From Viscum album (taxonomy: Eukaryota > Streptophyta > Magnoliopsida > Santalales > Viscaceae), in contig OY728163.1 in NCBI GenBank assembly GCA_963277665.1, positions 1,901,918,644 to 1,901,982,643 of the forward strand: DNA of 64,000 nt. Reading direction: 5' to 3'. Each line of letters opens with the position of its first letter. Within the stretch, counting starts at the first letter, position 1. This document shows positions 33,465 to 45,043 of the stretch, one piece after another. Under the pieces are notes generated by a model. That model saw only the letters and a program-made list of their open reading frames with translations. It did not search any database and was not told the DNA's origin. The position numbers were made by a program, and so were the translations under genes.

Positions 33465-34909
33465 CAATTTGGGGTAGAAGTCTGACCTGCAGTCTCCTTG
33501 AAGGTGTCAAAAATATCATCGGCAAATCGAACACGCTTCTTCACGCCAGATGTCGTGGCACTTCCACCATCTTCACTCGATCTCAGGTTGACTACAGTTT
33601 CCATCAAATAATACAACCCTTGAGACTCCTTCCCAGTAAGCTTCACTGCATCCCCACGTGAGACTTCCAACACTCCACCTGCTATGGAAATCTTGAATCC
33701 TCTCTCATTGAGTCTACTCAATGATATCAAGTTCCATCTCATCCTCAGAACAAATTTCATGTCAAACAGTTTACGGACTCCTCCATCGGGTGTCTTCAAT
33801 TTCACCATCCCAACACCTCGAACCTCGCATGTTGACCCATCACCAAGTCGCACTAAGTCTCACACCTGCTGAAAAGTATCAAATGTACCTCTCATCATAT
33901 ATATGTGTGTCGACCTCCCTGAATCCAGAACCCACCAGTCTTCCTTTGGATTTTGAGCCTGCTCGTTCTTCCTCTTTAGAAATCGGCATTCCCGCTTTAT
34001 GTGCCCATATCTTTTACAGTAATGACACTGCACTTCTCCCCGTTAAACTCACTCATCTGAGTGCATGCTTCTCGTTGTCACATAGATTTCATCATCTTCT
34101 GATAATCACGTGATGTTCGCATCCTCCTCTTCAACTTTCTTCTTTTCAGCAATGTACTGTTTGTGCTCTCCACAATCACTTTTATAGTGACCCTTCTTGT
34201 CACACCAGAAACACGTGATGTCACTCGGATCACACCCACTGGATTTTGGCCTCCATTCTTTACCTCCTGACTGTCGATGTTGGCTCCTCCCATGATGATC
34301 ATCTCGCATTGCCATGATTTGCTCTCCTGAATGCGTCGTAGGTCTTTCGAATACCTCTGAATCTTGAAGCGATTCCATCACATCATCCAACTTCAATGTA
34401 TCCTTCCCCATGAGCAATCCAGTCACAATCCCATCAAATGAGCTTGGTAGGGATGAAAAAAGCAAAAGTGATTTGTCTTCTTCTCCAACCATCACATCGA
34501 TCCCTAATAACTGAGTCAGGATCTTTTTGAATTCGTTGGTGTGATCCAACAAATTCGTTCCCTCGTCCATGGGCAACTGGTACAATTTCTTCTTTAAGAA
34601 CAACTTGTTGGTCAGTGACTTATCCATATACCGTTGCTCCAACTTCTTCCATATCTCCTTTAGTGAGGTCTCATCCAACATCGAGTACTTTACCTCATTC
34701 GCCAGACATAGCTGAATTGTGCTGACGACCCGCATCTCGAGTTCTTCCCAATCATCGGCACTAGTTGTCTCGGGGTTTTCTCTGATCAAGGGTCTGATCA
34801 TGCCCTGCTACACCAAAAGATACTTCACCGTGCTTTTCCACAAGCCGAAATTATTTTGACCATCGAACTTCTCGACGTCAAATCTTGGAAGTGCTCTGCC
34901 ACCCATCAT
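33458..34909 (-). pseudogene. copia gag-protease-GAG-pre-integrase, then truncated
   Basis: Minus strand. Gag starts at 34909 (double ATG, then GGRALPRFDVEKFDG). An in-frame TAG lies just before MIRPLIREN, where related elements have a Gln. The UBN2-type gag region (34801-34106) has YMDKSLTNKLFLKKKLY, LLLFSSLPSSFDGIVTGLL and a CCHC knuckle CFWCDKKGHYKSDC. A second knuckle (CHYCKRYGHIKREC) is at about 34020. The protease active site, WVLDSGRSTHI at about 33930, keeps the Asp. The pre-integrase segment has NLISLSRLNERGFKI and GLYYLMETVV. After KKRVRFADDIFDTF the frame ends at 33458, right at the polypurine tract. The jump from the pre-integrase to a short tail marks the deletion of the rest of pol. 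Confidence 0.88.
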
Positions 34910-35417
34910 CGTCGTTGTTGCAAAAAGAGATCACCATCATCGATGACACACCCTTCTGAAACCACCTGATAGAGTGAGAATTTCTAAAAACTAACTATAC
35001 ATATGTGTCCGGAATGGTCGAAATAGTTAGAATCGACTCCTGGATCACTGAAATCGGAAACCAATTGACCGAGATTTTGTCAAAACACGTTCGACGGTCA
35101 AGATCTCTCGCTGACATGGCGCTGATGTGGCATGCCGGAGTTCATGCCGGAATCTTGCCAGAATTTTCGCCAGCGGTGTGAACAGTGTTGTCTTCTCTGG
35201 AACAGGGGTACTATTCACCCGCAGGTTTAACCAATCTTTGATCGAGCCTACCGGGCTCGTTTCAACTCCGTTTTTATCACCATTTTCACCGTTGGAATCG
35301 TCTCGCCATCCTCTTCACGGATCTGGCCTCGAAAAAATTTTCCAACCACTTTCAATTTTTTGCCCACCGGAAAACTCGTCGTCGCCTCTCCGGTTCACCT
35401 CTGTTTTCTCTGACTCA

Positions 35418-35429
35418 CCTCTGATACCA
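35418..35429 (-). other. copia primer-binding site
   Basis: On the minus strand TGGTATCAGAGG, the exact initiator-Met tRNA primer site, two bases after the 5' LTR. Confidence 0.9.
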
Positions 35430-35431
35430 CT

Positions 35432-35835
35432 TGATGGGGCGCAACGGAGGTGTGTGGTACCTCAAACACACAAAACGGGAGCAAGAACGGAGAAACACAC
35501 AAGATTTTAATGTGGTTCGGTCGGATGACCTACATCCACGGGAGAAAGGGGTGCTTCTCTATTTAACTTCTCTTCGGTCCTCGTCAGAGGATCAAAAATA
35601 CACACCACATCTTACAAACAAAGGGATTCAAATCCCGTTTAAATAGATGAACCAAAACCATCCTTACCCTTCGGTTGTTGGGGATAGGTCATCTACCCCT
35701 TGAGAAGTCTCCTCCCACTGCAGGCTACTTCAAAGAAGGCTGCTTTGAGTCTTCGGGGTCCGCTGGGTTGGATTCCAACCCTGGAAGAGGCTGCTGCCGA
35801 CCAAAGACTCCTAAAAATGGGAGTGGCCCCCCACA
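35432..35835 (-). repeat. copia 5' LTR
   Basis: 404 bp; pairs with 33045-33447. Confidence 0.92.
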
Positions 35836-35840
35836 AATTC
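35836..35840. repeat. copia target-site duplication, right copy
   Basis: AATTC. Confidence 0.9.
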
Positions 35841-37624
35841 TCCCCTTTTCTCTTCAAGACCCAGGTCACGAACCACCTTCCCTGCTCCCCCACACGATGG
35901 TCTTCCAGCCTGGATCTCCCTCTCTGCACCGCGACCTACTCTTTCCAGAGCCCTACCTTGTCTGTGACGTTGTGCGCCGTCGAAGTCGTGATCCACTCTT
36001 GTTTTCCCCGCAATTTCCACCCCCTCTTCATTTTTCTTTCTTCTTTTTAGTTTTTATTTTATTTTATTATAACATATAATATAATATTTATATTCTGTAA
36101 TATATATCCTATACTATACAATAATAATAATATGTGTATTAATAATAGTATAAATGATTTAATATATCATAATAACATATGTAATTAAATAAACATAATA
36201 GGTATTAAAATATATTAGCAATAATAATATTAGGTTATGAATATATATATATATATATATATATATTAGTAAGTATTTTTATCAACTACGTTAAGTAACA
36301 ATTTTAATATATAGTTATTTAATCTTAGTTTTATTTTATTTTTATGATGTGTTTTGGTTTTTTTGTCATTTATTGCAGGGGAGATACTTATAGAAGTGAT
36401 GATAAAGGATTTTGTTTGTGAGAAAAATGCGGGAATATGGAGTTTGTTAAAAAATATGGGGTACACTCCCCGATAGTTTACTAAAAAACTTGTGACGTGC
36501 TCATAAAAGTATGCCACTTGGGAACCTGCTTCCTGTTAGGAATTGAGAAAACTATTTTATATTTTTTGTTGTCAAATAAGAGGAGCTAGACTCCTCTCAC
36601 AATGGGGGGGAATCAATCTCGTAAGAAAGATGGACCCTCCAAACCACTCTCCACCACCGTTGACACACCATTCCAAACAACTTCACCAGATTGGGGAACC
36701 ATATTCGACTGGGGGACAAGAACCTAATCCTCTATCACCTTCTACATTATTCCATTCAGAGATCCCTCGACCAATCGATTCCTCATGAGCAACCATCATC
36801 TAATCCATCTCATCACTGAAATAGATGCAGTTAGGCATCGAGGAGGAGATTAGCATCGGAGAAGAACCTTGAGAGATGAGCAATCTCTCTAGAGATGTTT
36901 CTTCATTAATTTTCCATTTCTTTCCATTTTAGTGTTTCAATTTGTATTTAAATTGGTTAGGGGAATCGGGATGCAATGAAGTGGTCATCCATTGATCCAT
37001 TATTCTTAGTTAATTTGACTATTTAATGCAACATTTATGTTCGATTTTATTTTCTGTTTAACATTGAGTATCAATTTACATTACCTTATGACTGAAAGGT
37101 GTTGAAGTGAGTCATTTCATCATGGATCATTAACCGAAGTACTAAGAATTGGAAAGGCTCAGTGAATCTATTCTTCAATTCAAACAGATTATTCCAATGG
37201 ACAAAATCAATTGATCGAGACTTAAGGAAGTTAACTGAGTTGTGATGATCCCATAATTTAGAAAACCAGTGGATGAGCACCATTTTTCTATGCATTCGGA
37301 AATTTAATTAAACCAAGAAAAAGCAGAGAATATCTTTTTAATCTGTTCAAAGAAGCCCGACAACCCAAAATTCTTCATTAATGTATGCTCTGTGTTCAAA
37401 TAAATCCCTACACCAGTTCCCCTTCTTTCTCACACCCTCTTCCACTACTTGCTTCAATATTGCATATAGTTTTTTATTTTGTTGTTGTTTTTGTTGCGTT
37501 TACTAGTTTGGTCTACCACATCATAAGTCCTTATCTATGGTTAGACACCCTTCTTACTATAGTACTATTTGTTTGTATTTTTTATAAATATTAAATTTGT
37601 GCGTACTAAACAACAACGTGGCCA

Positions 37625-37629
37625 CCCAT
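37625..37629. repeat. Target-site duplication of the Athila-like element, right copy
   Basis: CCCAT; the left copy is CCTGG at 5173-5177. See the left copy for the reading-frame argument. Confidence 0.6.
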
Positions 37630-38459
37630 CTAGACCATGAAATGTGTGGATCTCCATTATATATGTTGGTCTTGGCCACTATTCGATTACTATTGTTTTG
37701 GAAGGGTCCACAAATATCCCTTTTCAGGTGATAACATAACACATGTCTGATACATCCTCTATCCATAACTCACATTTAAAATATATTTATAATATTTTCC
37801 CCTAAATATGTATACAAAATAACATTAAAATACCCTTCATGTTCCTCCATTCTCTTGGAGTATATCAAAATATTATCGCTAATGACTAACTCAAATTTTT
37901 GGAGGTAATCCCAAAATACTCTATTCATTATGTCCATGAATATTGTGGGAGAATTAGTGAGTCTAAAGGGAATCACAATGAACTCATAGTGTCCATACCA
38001 TGTTTGAAGGGTTATCATGGGAATATTTTCCTTCTTCAACTTTAATTATTGATATCCCGACTTAAGGTCCACCTTAGAGATATAACTATCCCCATATACC
38101 TGAACAAACATGTAATCTATCTATGGTAGGGGATACTTGTTCTTTCTCATGATTTTATTGATCTCACAAATTTAAATACAAAGACACATTGATATGTCCT
38201 TTATCCTAACAAAGAGGATTAGTGCACCCCATTCTGAAGCACTCTGGAATATAAAACCCTTGTCCAAATTCTTCAGTAACTTCTTCCTCAGTTCTTCCAG
38301 CTCAACGATGGCCATTCTATAAAGTGTCATTAAAATAGGAATAGATCTAAGAATAAGTTCATTTGAGAAATCAACCTCTCAATTAAGAATATGACCAGGA
38401 AATTCTTCATGGAATACATTAGTGTAATCCTTCATGATGGGAAAGTATTCGAGCTTGAT
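37630..38459 (-). pseudogene. gypsy-0 reverse transcriptase, decayed
   Basis: Minus strand. From 38459 it reads YFPIMKDYTNVFHEEFPG, then RMAIVELEELRKKLL, INKIMRKNKYPLP, VDLKSGYQ, IPMITLQTWYGHYEFIVIPF, NSPTIFMDIMNRVF and the catalytic region, in which the paired aspartates are changed (VISDNILIYS). It ends with GIFVDPSKTIVIE and G-L-D-G at the Athila insertion point. Several stops occur. It is the middle piece of the same polyprotein as 61834-62414 and 3689-5172. Confidence 0.87.
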
Positions 38460-38464
38460 CATCT
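38460..38464. repeat. LARD target-site duplication, left copy
   Basis: CATCT, identical to 61829-61833. Confidence 0.85.
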
Positions 38465-38491
38465 TGTAACACCCCAAGATTTTATGAGATG

Positions 38492-38496
38492 TATTT
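38492..38496. repeat. gypsy-2 target-site duplication, left copy
   Basis: TATTT; TTTTT at 50161-50165. One mismatch. The empty-site sequence at 57086-57100 in the other LARD LTR supports the join. Confidence 0.65.
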
Positions 38497-39359
38497 TGTC
38501 ACGACCCGTCCTCGGGGCCCATGCCATGACTACCCCAAGCCCGCCTTCCATAGGCCAGGGGCTGGCGACTAGCACCAAGGCGTACTTCCTGATAAAAAGG
38601 GAAGGCATTACCTTTGTAAAGTAAACAAACACCACAGAGTAAGCAAGAAGAAGTAAACACTAAGTAAAACTGGGTAAAATAGTAAGTGCATAAAAGTAAG
38701 TGGGCCAGAATAAAAACCCAAACTGAAAGTAAAGTACAACTGGAAAGAAAGTACATCAACTGAAAGTAAAGCGGCAACGTCGAGCTGTCCACTGGAAGTC
38801 CCACCTGAAGGGTGGGTATAGATAGCCTCCTCAGCTCCACGGGTCCAGCCGTGCGCTTTGAGTATGTCCCGCCCAGTGGTCCACCTCCAGGTACCGACTT
38901 GCTCCACAAGCCTCCACCACAATCAGCGTTGTCCGTCGTCTATATCCAACACAATGTAGTGTGGGCATAGCCCGTGCATGGGTGAGTATAAGCTACTCAG
39001 TAGGGACCACGAGACCCCCAAAGGTCTCCCAGAATCCACAAAGGATAATCCACAAAGGAAAGTTACAATCACGAAGTAACATCCGACACTACTTAGGTAT
39101 ATGCCCATACATATACCTAAGTCATCAATTCCTGTTCGGCTCTAACATCTGAGCCCAAGTACAACCTAGTCCACACAGAAAAACATAACCCATTCCACAT
39201 AGGAATTCGCAACCCAATCCACACAGGAAAGCACAATGTAATCCACACAGGATATCAAGTCAAACTTAACGAAGATAAGATTGAAAGTAAAGACTCATCT
39301 CACACAGGTATACTTCTTCGTAAGATGATAGAGATGATTATATATAGTCACTGATTCAT

Positions 39360-39560
39360 CTAAGCTGTCGGAACCACATGTGATCGATAGGTACTAACCC
39401 CCGCAATGACCCACACAGGATCGATAGGTACTAACCCCCACAATGACCCACACAGGATCTGACCCACACAGGATCGGTATGCGCTGGCCCACACAGGACC
39501 GCTAAGCGCTGACCCACACAGGATCTGATCCACACAGGATCGGTAAGCAGTGATCCACTG
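39360..39560. repeat. CCACACAGGATC minisatellite-like zone in gypsy-2 LTR
   Basis: ACCCACACAGGATC and variants recur about eight times at irregular 15-37-bp spacing; two long units share CGATAGGTACTAACCCC. The same zone is at 47640-47835 in the other LTR. Confidence 0.75.
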
Positions 39561-40377
39561 AGGATCGCTGAGTGATGTAGTCGTCATTGTCGAACCCACA
39601 GAGGATTCTCATACAGTCTTCATCGTCATCGCAGTCGCAGCCAACTCTAGGGTTCCCGCACACAGCAAGCTCATTCGGGGAGGGTCCTCTCCATGATCTG
39701 AGGGGCTGATACATCAACTAACATGAATACCGGAGTTGATGTATCCAAAATATTCGTATCGTCAACAGGAACTCGACGTCACAGACGTCGCGTCAATCGG
39801 ACGCCCGGTCTGAGAGTAATTGGCTTTTTCGTCCTAGGGGACCAGTTAGTTTTTATGTCAAAACCAACCCGACAATACTCAAACTGAATATAAACCTCGA
39901 GCGGAGTAAGCCAAAAGGTCCGTCTCATGAAGAGGAATCCATCAAAGTCGATGGCACGTCAATCGGACGTCCGGAGCTCAAGTTATAAGCATTCCCGCTC
40001 CGAGGGCCTAGTTGGTTTCGTGTTCGAACCAACCCGGATGAACCCAAAGTTTTCTAAAACCTTGAGTGTAATGTACCGAAACGACCTTCTCGATCCAAGA
40101 ATCACATCGCACCTGACGGTGCGTCGATCGGAGGTTCGTAGCCGAAGTTATGGGCAAAAGACAGAAAGAGGTCATAAAATGAGGTTTTGCGCCCGGACCG
40201 ACGTGGCCCGTGACCCCCTGGGTCGGCCCGAACCAGGTCGACCTGACCCAGATCTGGGTCCGGCCCGCTTGGGTGCGGACCGGCTTGGCCTGGCCCGACT
40301 TGGGCATGGCCCGGCCCGACATGGCGCGCACGTGCGGTCCGCGCGGCCAGCTCAGCCGGTGCCGAGCTGATCAGACA

Positions 40378-40545
40378 GGGGGGGGGGGGCTGCCCCCCTG
40401 ATTGACAAACCCGACCCCCACGTGGGGGGGGGGGGGGGGTGCTCCTATAGCCATATGGGGGTTATGACCCCCAACCTTCATGGTCACCGTCTGGCTTGGC
40501 CGGCCGGTGGGTCACTGCGGAACCCCCCCCCCCCCCCCCCCCCGC
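40378..40545. repeat. Long G and C homopolymer runs in gypsy-2 LTR
   Basis: Runs of G at about 40378 and 40425 and of C at about 40524 (each well over ten bases) lie within 170 bp; shorter versions are at 48602-48760 in the other LTR. Exact run lengths are likely to be uncertain in any assembly. Confidence 0.8.
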
Positions 40546-41950
40546 AGGTCCCGCCTCCTAGCTCCGGCGGCCGGAAGTCTGCCACCGCTTCCTCGCACCA
40601 CCGTGGTCATAGGCTGCGGCCTTTTCCATTGGGCATGGCGCGACGGCACCGCGCCCCTCCGCTGTGGCCCCACTCCGGCCACGGCCTCTTCGAGGTTCTC
40701 CTACGCGGCACGATGGCGCCGCGGCTTTGTTCGACTTCAACAGTGCGGTGCGATGGCGCCACATCTCTCCATCCATTCTTCATTATTTCTACGCGGTGTA
40801 ACGGCACTGCGCTGCCTTTCTCGTGCCGCAACAAAATCAAGCATCAAGGGAGGAGGAGAGTCGGTCATGTTCGTGAGGTCCAACCTCCTCCCATTATTGC
40901 AATAACAGACGGATCAATTTAGAAAACGATGAACGGTGACGAAAAAAATATTCACGAACAAAAAAAATTAATTCCCTACCTAAGAGTTGTTGATTCGTCG
41001 CGAAAATGAACATCGCGGAAGAAGGCGTCATAGAAGAGAGTTCTGTACACGTTGACGAAGATTGTCCGAGGAGGAACGGTGTCTCCCTTCCTTTGTCATG
41101 GGAAGAAGAAACGAAGGAAGGAACGTCGGTGTCGCGGAGAGGAGAATCTTCGGCGTCGCGGTACATGACATCGCGTCATCGATCTCCAAGGATTTGGTGT
41201 TCTTAGTCATCCTTCGTCGGAGGTTGGCGTTCTTCGTCAGCGACAGTGTGTTCTTTGTATTCTTCAAGGAGGAAGATCGTTCTTCGGAACTTAGAGCTTT
41301 CCTCTCTAAATCCTCTCGCACAACGAACTAACCTCTCACGAAATAAGACTTTGTCTTATTTAATTAACCCACAAGCCAACATTTCATTTGAAATTCAAAA
41401 TGAATCCAAGAATTAATTATATTGAATAACCTACTCAATTAATTAATTAAGAGTTGACTTCATTTAAAGGGGGTGCGGGTGGGTTACATAATTAATAGGG
41501 GTTGAGGAAGTTGAAAGGGTGGGGCTCATGTGGGCCCCTCCCCACTAATATCCTACCTAGTGGAGTAGGATATAGTGGGTCCCACTCCAACCACTTAGCT
41601 TAGGTTAACTACTTAAAATAAAAATAAAATTGGTTGCACCATTTTATTTTATTCTTTACTTAACACAAAATGTTAACAACCACACCCGAGAAAACGCAAC
41701 TCCAGAAAAGGTGTTTCTAAGAAATTACCGGTGCTGCGATTCAATCGGTGTCCTCAGATTTCGATTCCGAACACCGGTTCAAAAGATAGGAAAATACCAC
41801 TTGTTCGTTCACTGAACGTACCCGAGCTAAACTTTAAAAATTTATTCCAGGCTCACCGGGCCTCGGAATCAGGTGTCGTCAGAAACTGCGTTCTTGTAAA
41901 ATCCCAAAGAAAATTAAGAAAAAATTTCCCTTGAATATTATGGGTCTTCA

Positions 41951-41966
41951 CATTACTCCCACCTCA
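41951..41966 (-). other. gypsy-2 polypurine tract
   Basis: On the minus strand CTGAGGTGGGAGTAATG precedes the 3' LTR start TGAAGACCC. Confidence 0.75.
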
Positions 41967-42485
41967 GGGCTTTACGTCCCCGTAAAGATACATCATAAAC
42001 TGGGGAAACAAATGTGGGTACTGAGCATGCATCTGAGCCACCCTCTCCCAAGTGCTCTCCTGGAGGTTCTTGTGCTTCCATCTGATGCACACTAGAGGAA
42101 TCGACCATCCATGTAAGACCCGCTCCTGTCGATCCTCGATCTCCACTGGGACCTCCGCAAAAGTTTCCCCATCATCAATGTCCAGCTCTCCATGGTCAAT
42201 GATATGCGTCGGGTCATGCACGTATCTCCTCAGCTGAGATAGGTGGAAGACGTCATGCACCCGGTGCAACTGAGGTGGTAGAGCCAGGTGATAATCCACC
42301 TCGCCAATCCTGCTGAGGACATGGAATGGTCCGATGAAGCGTGGAGACAACTTGCCGCCACAACCAAATCTCCGTAATCCAAGTCGAGGTGAGACCCGTA
42401 AGAAGACGTGGTCGCCATCCTCAAATTCTAGTGGTCTCCGCATCCTGTCAGCATAAGACTTCTGCCGGCTCTGAGCTGTCCTCAT
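41964..42485 (-). pseudogene. gypsy-2 integrase C-terminus with chromodomain
   Basis: An unbroken 173-codon minus-strand frame. It has AQSRQKSYADRMRRPLEFED, GDHVFLRVSPRLGLRRFG, GKLSPRFIGPFHVLSRIGE, VHDVFHLSQLRRYVHDPTHI and a chromodomain-like tail VEIEDRQERVLHG, IPLVCIRWKHKNLQESTWE. The tail's aromatic and W-x-x-x-x-x-TWE pattern is what chromoviruses have at the integrase end. It is cut from the rest of pol by a stop at about 42486. Confidence 0.88.
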
Positions 42486-43478
42486 CTACTCTTGGATGAC
42501 CTATACCTTCTCTGTCGTGGTCTGGACCATCTCTGGTCCCACAAGTGCTGACTCCCTAGGGTCTGTCCAACATAGAGGATATCTGCAAGGTCGGACGTAT
42601 GGTGCCATCCCGATAGTGGAGTGGTAGCTGTTGTTTTACATGAACTCCACCAAGGGTAGGTGGTCCTCCCAGCTGCGACCAAAGTTGTGGACACATGCAC
42701 GAAGCATGTCCTTGAGAGTCTGAATGGTTCTCTCCATCTGACCATCCGTCTGAGGGTAAAAGGCAGTGCTCAGACGTAGTTGCGCCCCGAATGCCTCCTG
42801 CAACCCCTTCCAAAGTCAGGACGTAAAGTGTGCATATCGATCAGAGGCGATAGATGATGGCACACCATGAAGCCATACGATCTCCTAAATGTAGAGGCGC
42901 CCCAATCTCTCCACTGAGCTCTGCTCTCTTATGGGTAAGAAGTGGTCCGACTTGGTGAGTTGGTCGACAATCACCCAAATGGAGTCGTGACCTCTGGAAG
43001 TGCATGGAAGTCCAGTCACAAAGTCCATAGATATCCAGTCCCAATTCCACTCTGGGACCTCCAAGGGTTGTACCAAGCCTGCTGGTACCTGGTGCTCTAC
43101 CTTCACCTGTTGGCAGGTGAGGCATCGAGAAATGAACTCTACTACAACCTTCTTCATACCCGGCCACCAGTGCTGTCGTCTGAGGTCCTGGTACATCTCT
43201 GCCACTCCTGGATGTACTGCTAAAGGGGAAGTGTGAAACTCCCTCAGTACCTCCTCTTGTAAAGCAACTGGTACCATGGTACGTCCTCTAAAAAGGATGA
43301 TGTTCTCTCCTCCCACAGAGAATCCATTAGGTGCTTGTCCTGAGGATATCTGTGCACACCGCGTCTCACAGTCAACGTACCCACGCTGTGCCTCTCTGAC
43401 CTGCTGAAGAAGTGGAGGAGTGACTATGAGTGACTGTAGAAAGTCTACTCCATCACTATCCACAAAGGATATCTTCAA
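42480..43478 (-). pseudogene. gypsy-2 integrase, broken
   Basis: Minus strand. The open frame 43478-42885 holds the HHCC zinc-binding part (REFHTSPLAVHPG, then CLTCQQVK) and the start of the catalytic core (WNWDWISMDFVTGLP with the first Asp, then DSIWVIVDQLTKSDHF). After a stop the rest follows with SDRYAHF, YPQTDGQMERTIQTLKDML and LPLVEFM. Two of the catalytic acidic residues are readable. The plus-strand frames over this region are shadows. Confidence 0.88.
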
Positions 43479-43499
43479 AGTGGCTAGCTACTCTGTCGC

Positions 43500-43979
43500 C
43501 TCCCCAAGTAGCTGAATGCTCGTCCTCCTTCTGAGAGCATCAGCTACTACATTCCCCTTTCCAAGAGTATAGACTATCTCAAAGTCATAGTCCTGGAGGA
43601 ACTCGAGCCATCGCCACTGTCTCAGGTTCAGGTCCTTCTACGAGAAGATGTACCTGAGACTCTGGTGGTCAGAATAGACTGTAAAGCGCTCGCCCATCAG
43701 ATAGTGTCACCACATCTTCAGAGTGAAGACCACTGCTGCTAACTCCAGGTCATGGGTAACATAGTTCTGCTTATGCTGCCTCAACTGATGTGATCCATAT
43801 ACGATCACTGCCTGCTCCACCATCAGGACACATCCGAGTCTGGTCCTTGATGCATCGTAGTAGACTACGTACCCTATTCCCTCCTCCGGTAGCCTCAAGA
43901 TAGGTGCGCTGGTCAATCTCTGTCTCAGCTCCTAGAAGCTCTGCTGACATCTGTCTGACCACATGAAGGGTTTCCCCTT
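43500..43979 (-). pseudogene. gypsy-2 RNase H domain, broken
   Basis: Minus strand. The 43916-43707 frame has [19 protein letters not shown] and [39 protein letters not shown]. After a TGA, RFTVYSDHQSLRYIF-type residues, LKWRWLEFLQDYDFEIVYT-type residues and a GKGNVVADALRR-type end follow to about 43520. Confidence 0.83.
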
Positions 43980-44911
43980 CTTTGTCAAAGCGGAGAGTGG
44001 TGCCGCAACTCTGGAAAAGTCTGGCACAAATCTCTGGTAGTACCTAGCTAGACCTAAGAAACTCTGCACCTCCGACACCTCCTGGGTGGCTCCCAAGCTA
44101 GCACTGCTTTGATCTTCGCAGGATCCACCGCAACTCCCACCTCAAAGATGACATGTCCTAGGAAGTGGACCTCACGTATCCTAAACTGACACTTCGAGAC
44201 CTTTCCATAAAGCTGGTTCTCTCGGAGTGTGTCCAGTACAACCCGCAAGTGGTAGGCGTGCTCCTCCTCAGTCGTCGAGTATATCAAAATGTCGTCGATG
44301 AAGACCACGAAAAATCGGTCGAGGTAAGCCTAAAAGATCCTGTTCATGAGACCCATAAACACTTATGAATCATTGGTTACGCAGAATGGAATAATCAAGA
44401 ACTCATAATGGCCATACCGACACCTGAAGGTCGTCTTCTGCACGTCCTCGTCCCGAACTCTGAGCTGATGATAGCCTGACCCGAGGTCTATCTTCAAGAA
44501 CCATCATGCTTCCTTGATCTGATAGAAGAGGTCATCAATCCTCAATAGCAGATACTTGTTCCACATGGTCACCTGGTTCAGGCGACGGTAATAGACACAC
44601 AGTCGCAAGCTTCTATCTGCGTTCTGGGCAAACAAAATCGGGGAAGCCCAGGGTGAAACACTGGGTCGGATGAATCCCTTTCCCTGCAAGTCCTCCAGCT
44701 GTACCCGTAGCTCTCGAATCTTAGTGGGGGCCATCTGATATGCTGGAGTGGATATCGGGGCTGTCCTGGGGTACAAGTCAATATAAAATTCTACCTCTCT
44801 GTGAGGAAGTAGTCCTGGAACGTCGTCAGGAAAAACGTCTGCATATTGATCCACCACTACAGGTAAGCTCAAACTCCGCACATCAACTGCTCCTAGGATG
44901 AGGCTAGCCAA
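43980..44911 (-). pseudogene. gypsy-2 reverse transcriptase, broken
   Basis: Minus strand. The 44911-44504 frame starts in the protease-RT linker (VVDQYADVFPDDVPGLLPHR), then FIRPSVSPWASPILF and SLRLCVYYRRLNQVT. After stops, [20 protein letters not shown] follows, and then the catalytic segment [11 protein letters not shown] with both aspartates intact, [19 protein letters not shown] and [12 protein letters not shown]. Stops near 44344 and 44368 and a frame shift at about 44085 inactivate it. Confidence 0.88.
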
Positions 44912-45043
44912 CTGATGAGTGATCGGTTGTCCTCTCCTCTACGTGAGTCCATCCTGCGCTGCAAAGGCTCCCTTCTCTCCATTGAAGGTGAACCTGCTCC
45001 CATCGGTGCGTACACACCGCACCTTGTGCCTAATGCAGTCAAT

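Larger units (their letters stand above)
33045..35835 (-). mobile_element. Internally deleted Ty1/copia element, minus strand
   Basis: A 2791-bp element with two LTRs of about 403 bp, perfect AATTC duplication, initiator-Met primer site and polypurine tract. Its coding part stops after the GAG-pre-integrase domain; integrase, RT and RNase H are absent, so it is non-autonomous. It sits in the 3' LTR of the Athila-like element. Confidence 0.93.
5178..37624 (+). mobile_element. Athila-like LTR retrotransposon, non-autonomous, with three nested insertions
   Basis: A plus-strand LTR element of about 32.4 kb including its passengers. It has a 5' LTR (5178-16175), a tRNA-Asp-like primer site at 16181, a decayed gag and protease, a long non-coding interior, a polypurine tract at 31839 and a 3' LTR (31853-37624). 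Ends are TGATG..GCCA. Without passengers the LTRs are about 3.1 and 3.0 kb. Lineage is judged from the gag zinc-knuckle region, the AVTTRSG motif after gag, and the protease segment with the LADRSLTPPYG and ILGRPFLAT motifs, all typical of Athila/Tat-type Ty3/gypsy elements. No reverse transcriptase, RNase H or integrase is visible, so the copy was non-autonomous or deleted before the later insertions. Passengers are the MULE (5' LTR), gypsy-1 (interior) and a copia (3' LTR). Confidence 0.85.
31853..37624 (+). repeat. 3' LTR of the Athila-like element (split by a copia)
   Basis: Matches the 5' LTR along its length; 5772 bp including the copia, about 2976 bp without it and one duplication. A TA run near 36241-36266 is a microsatellite. 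The final part (36360-37624) matches 14900-16175. No coding gene is seen. Confidence 0.85.
38497..41950 (-). repeat. gypsy-2 LTR (3' LTR in element orientation)
   Basis: 3454 bp; pairs with 46763-50160. From the plus-strand start TGTCACGACCC it holds a CCACACAGGA-rich repeated zone (39150-39560), a GC-rich zone with long C and G runs (40190-40550), a serine/arginine-codon-like zone (40980-41330) without recognisable protein, and an AT-rich end. Confidence 0.9.

Noticed and set aside
36241..36266. TA-repeat as an origin or regulatory site
   Set aside because: Simple microsatellite at the same position as a shorter TA run in the other LTR; no further support.
40422..40922. 166- and 141-codon plus-strand open frames with proline/arginine-rich sequence
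   Set aside because: They lie in the GC-rich zone of a gypsy-2 LTR with long C and G runs. Stops are rare there by composition, and the matching zone of the other LTR does not keep the frames.
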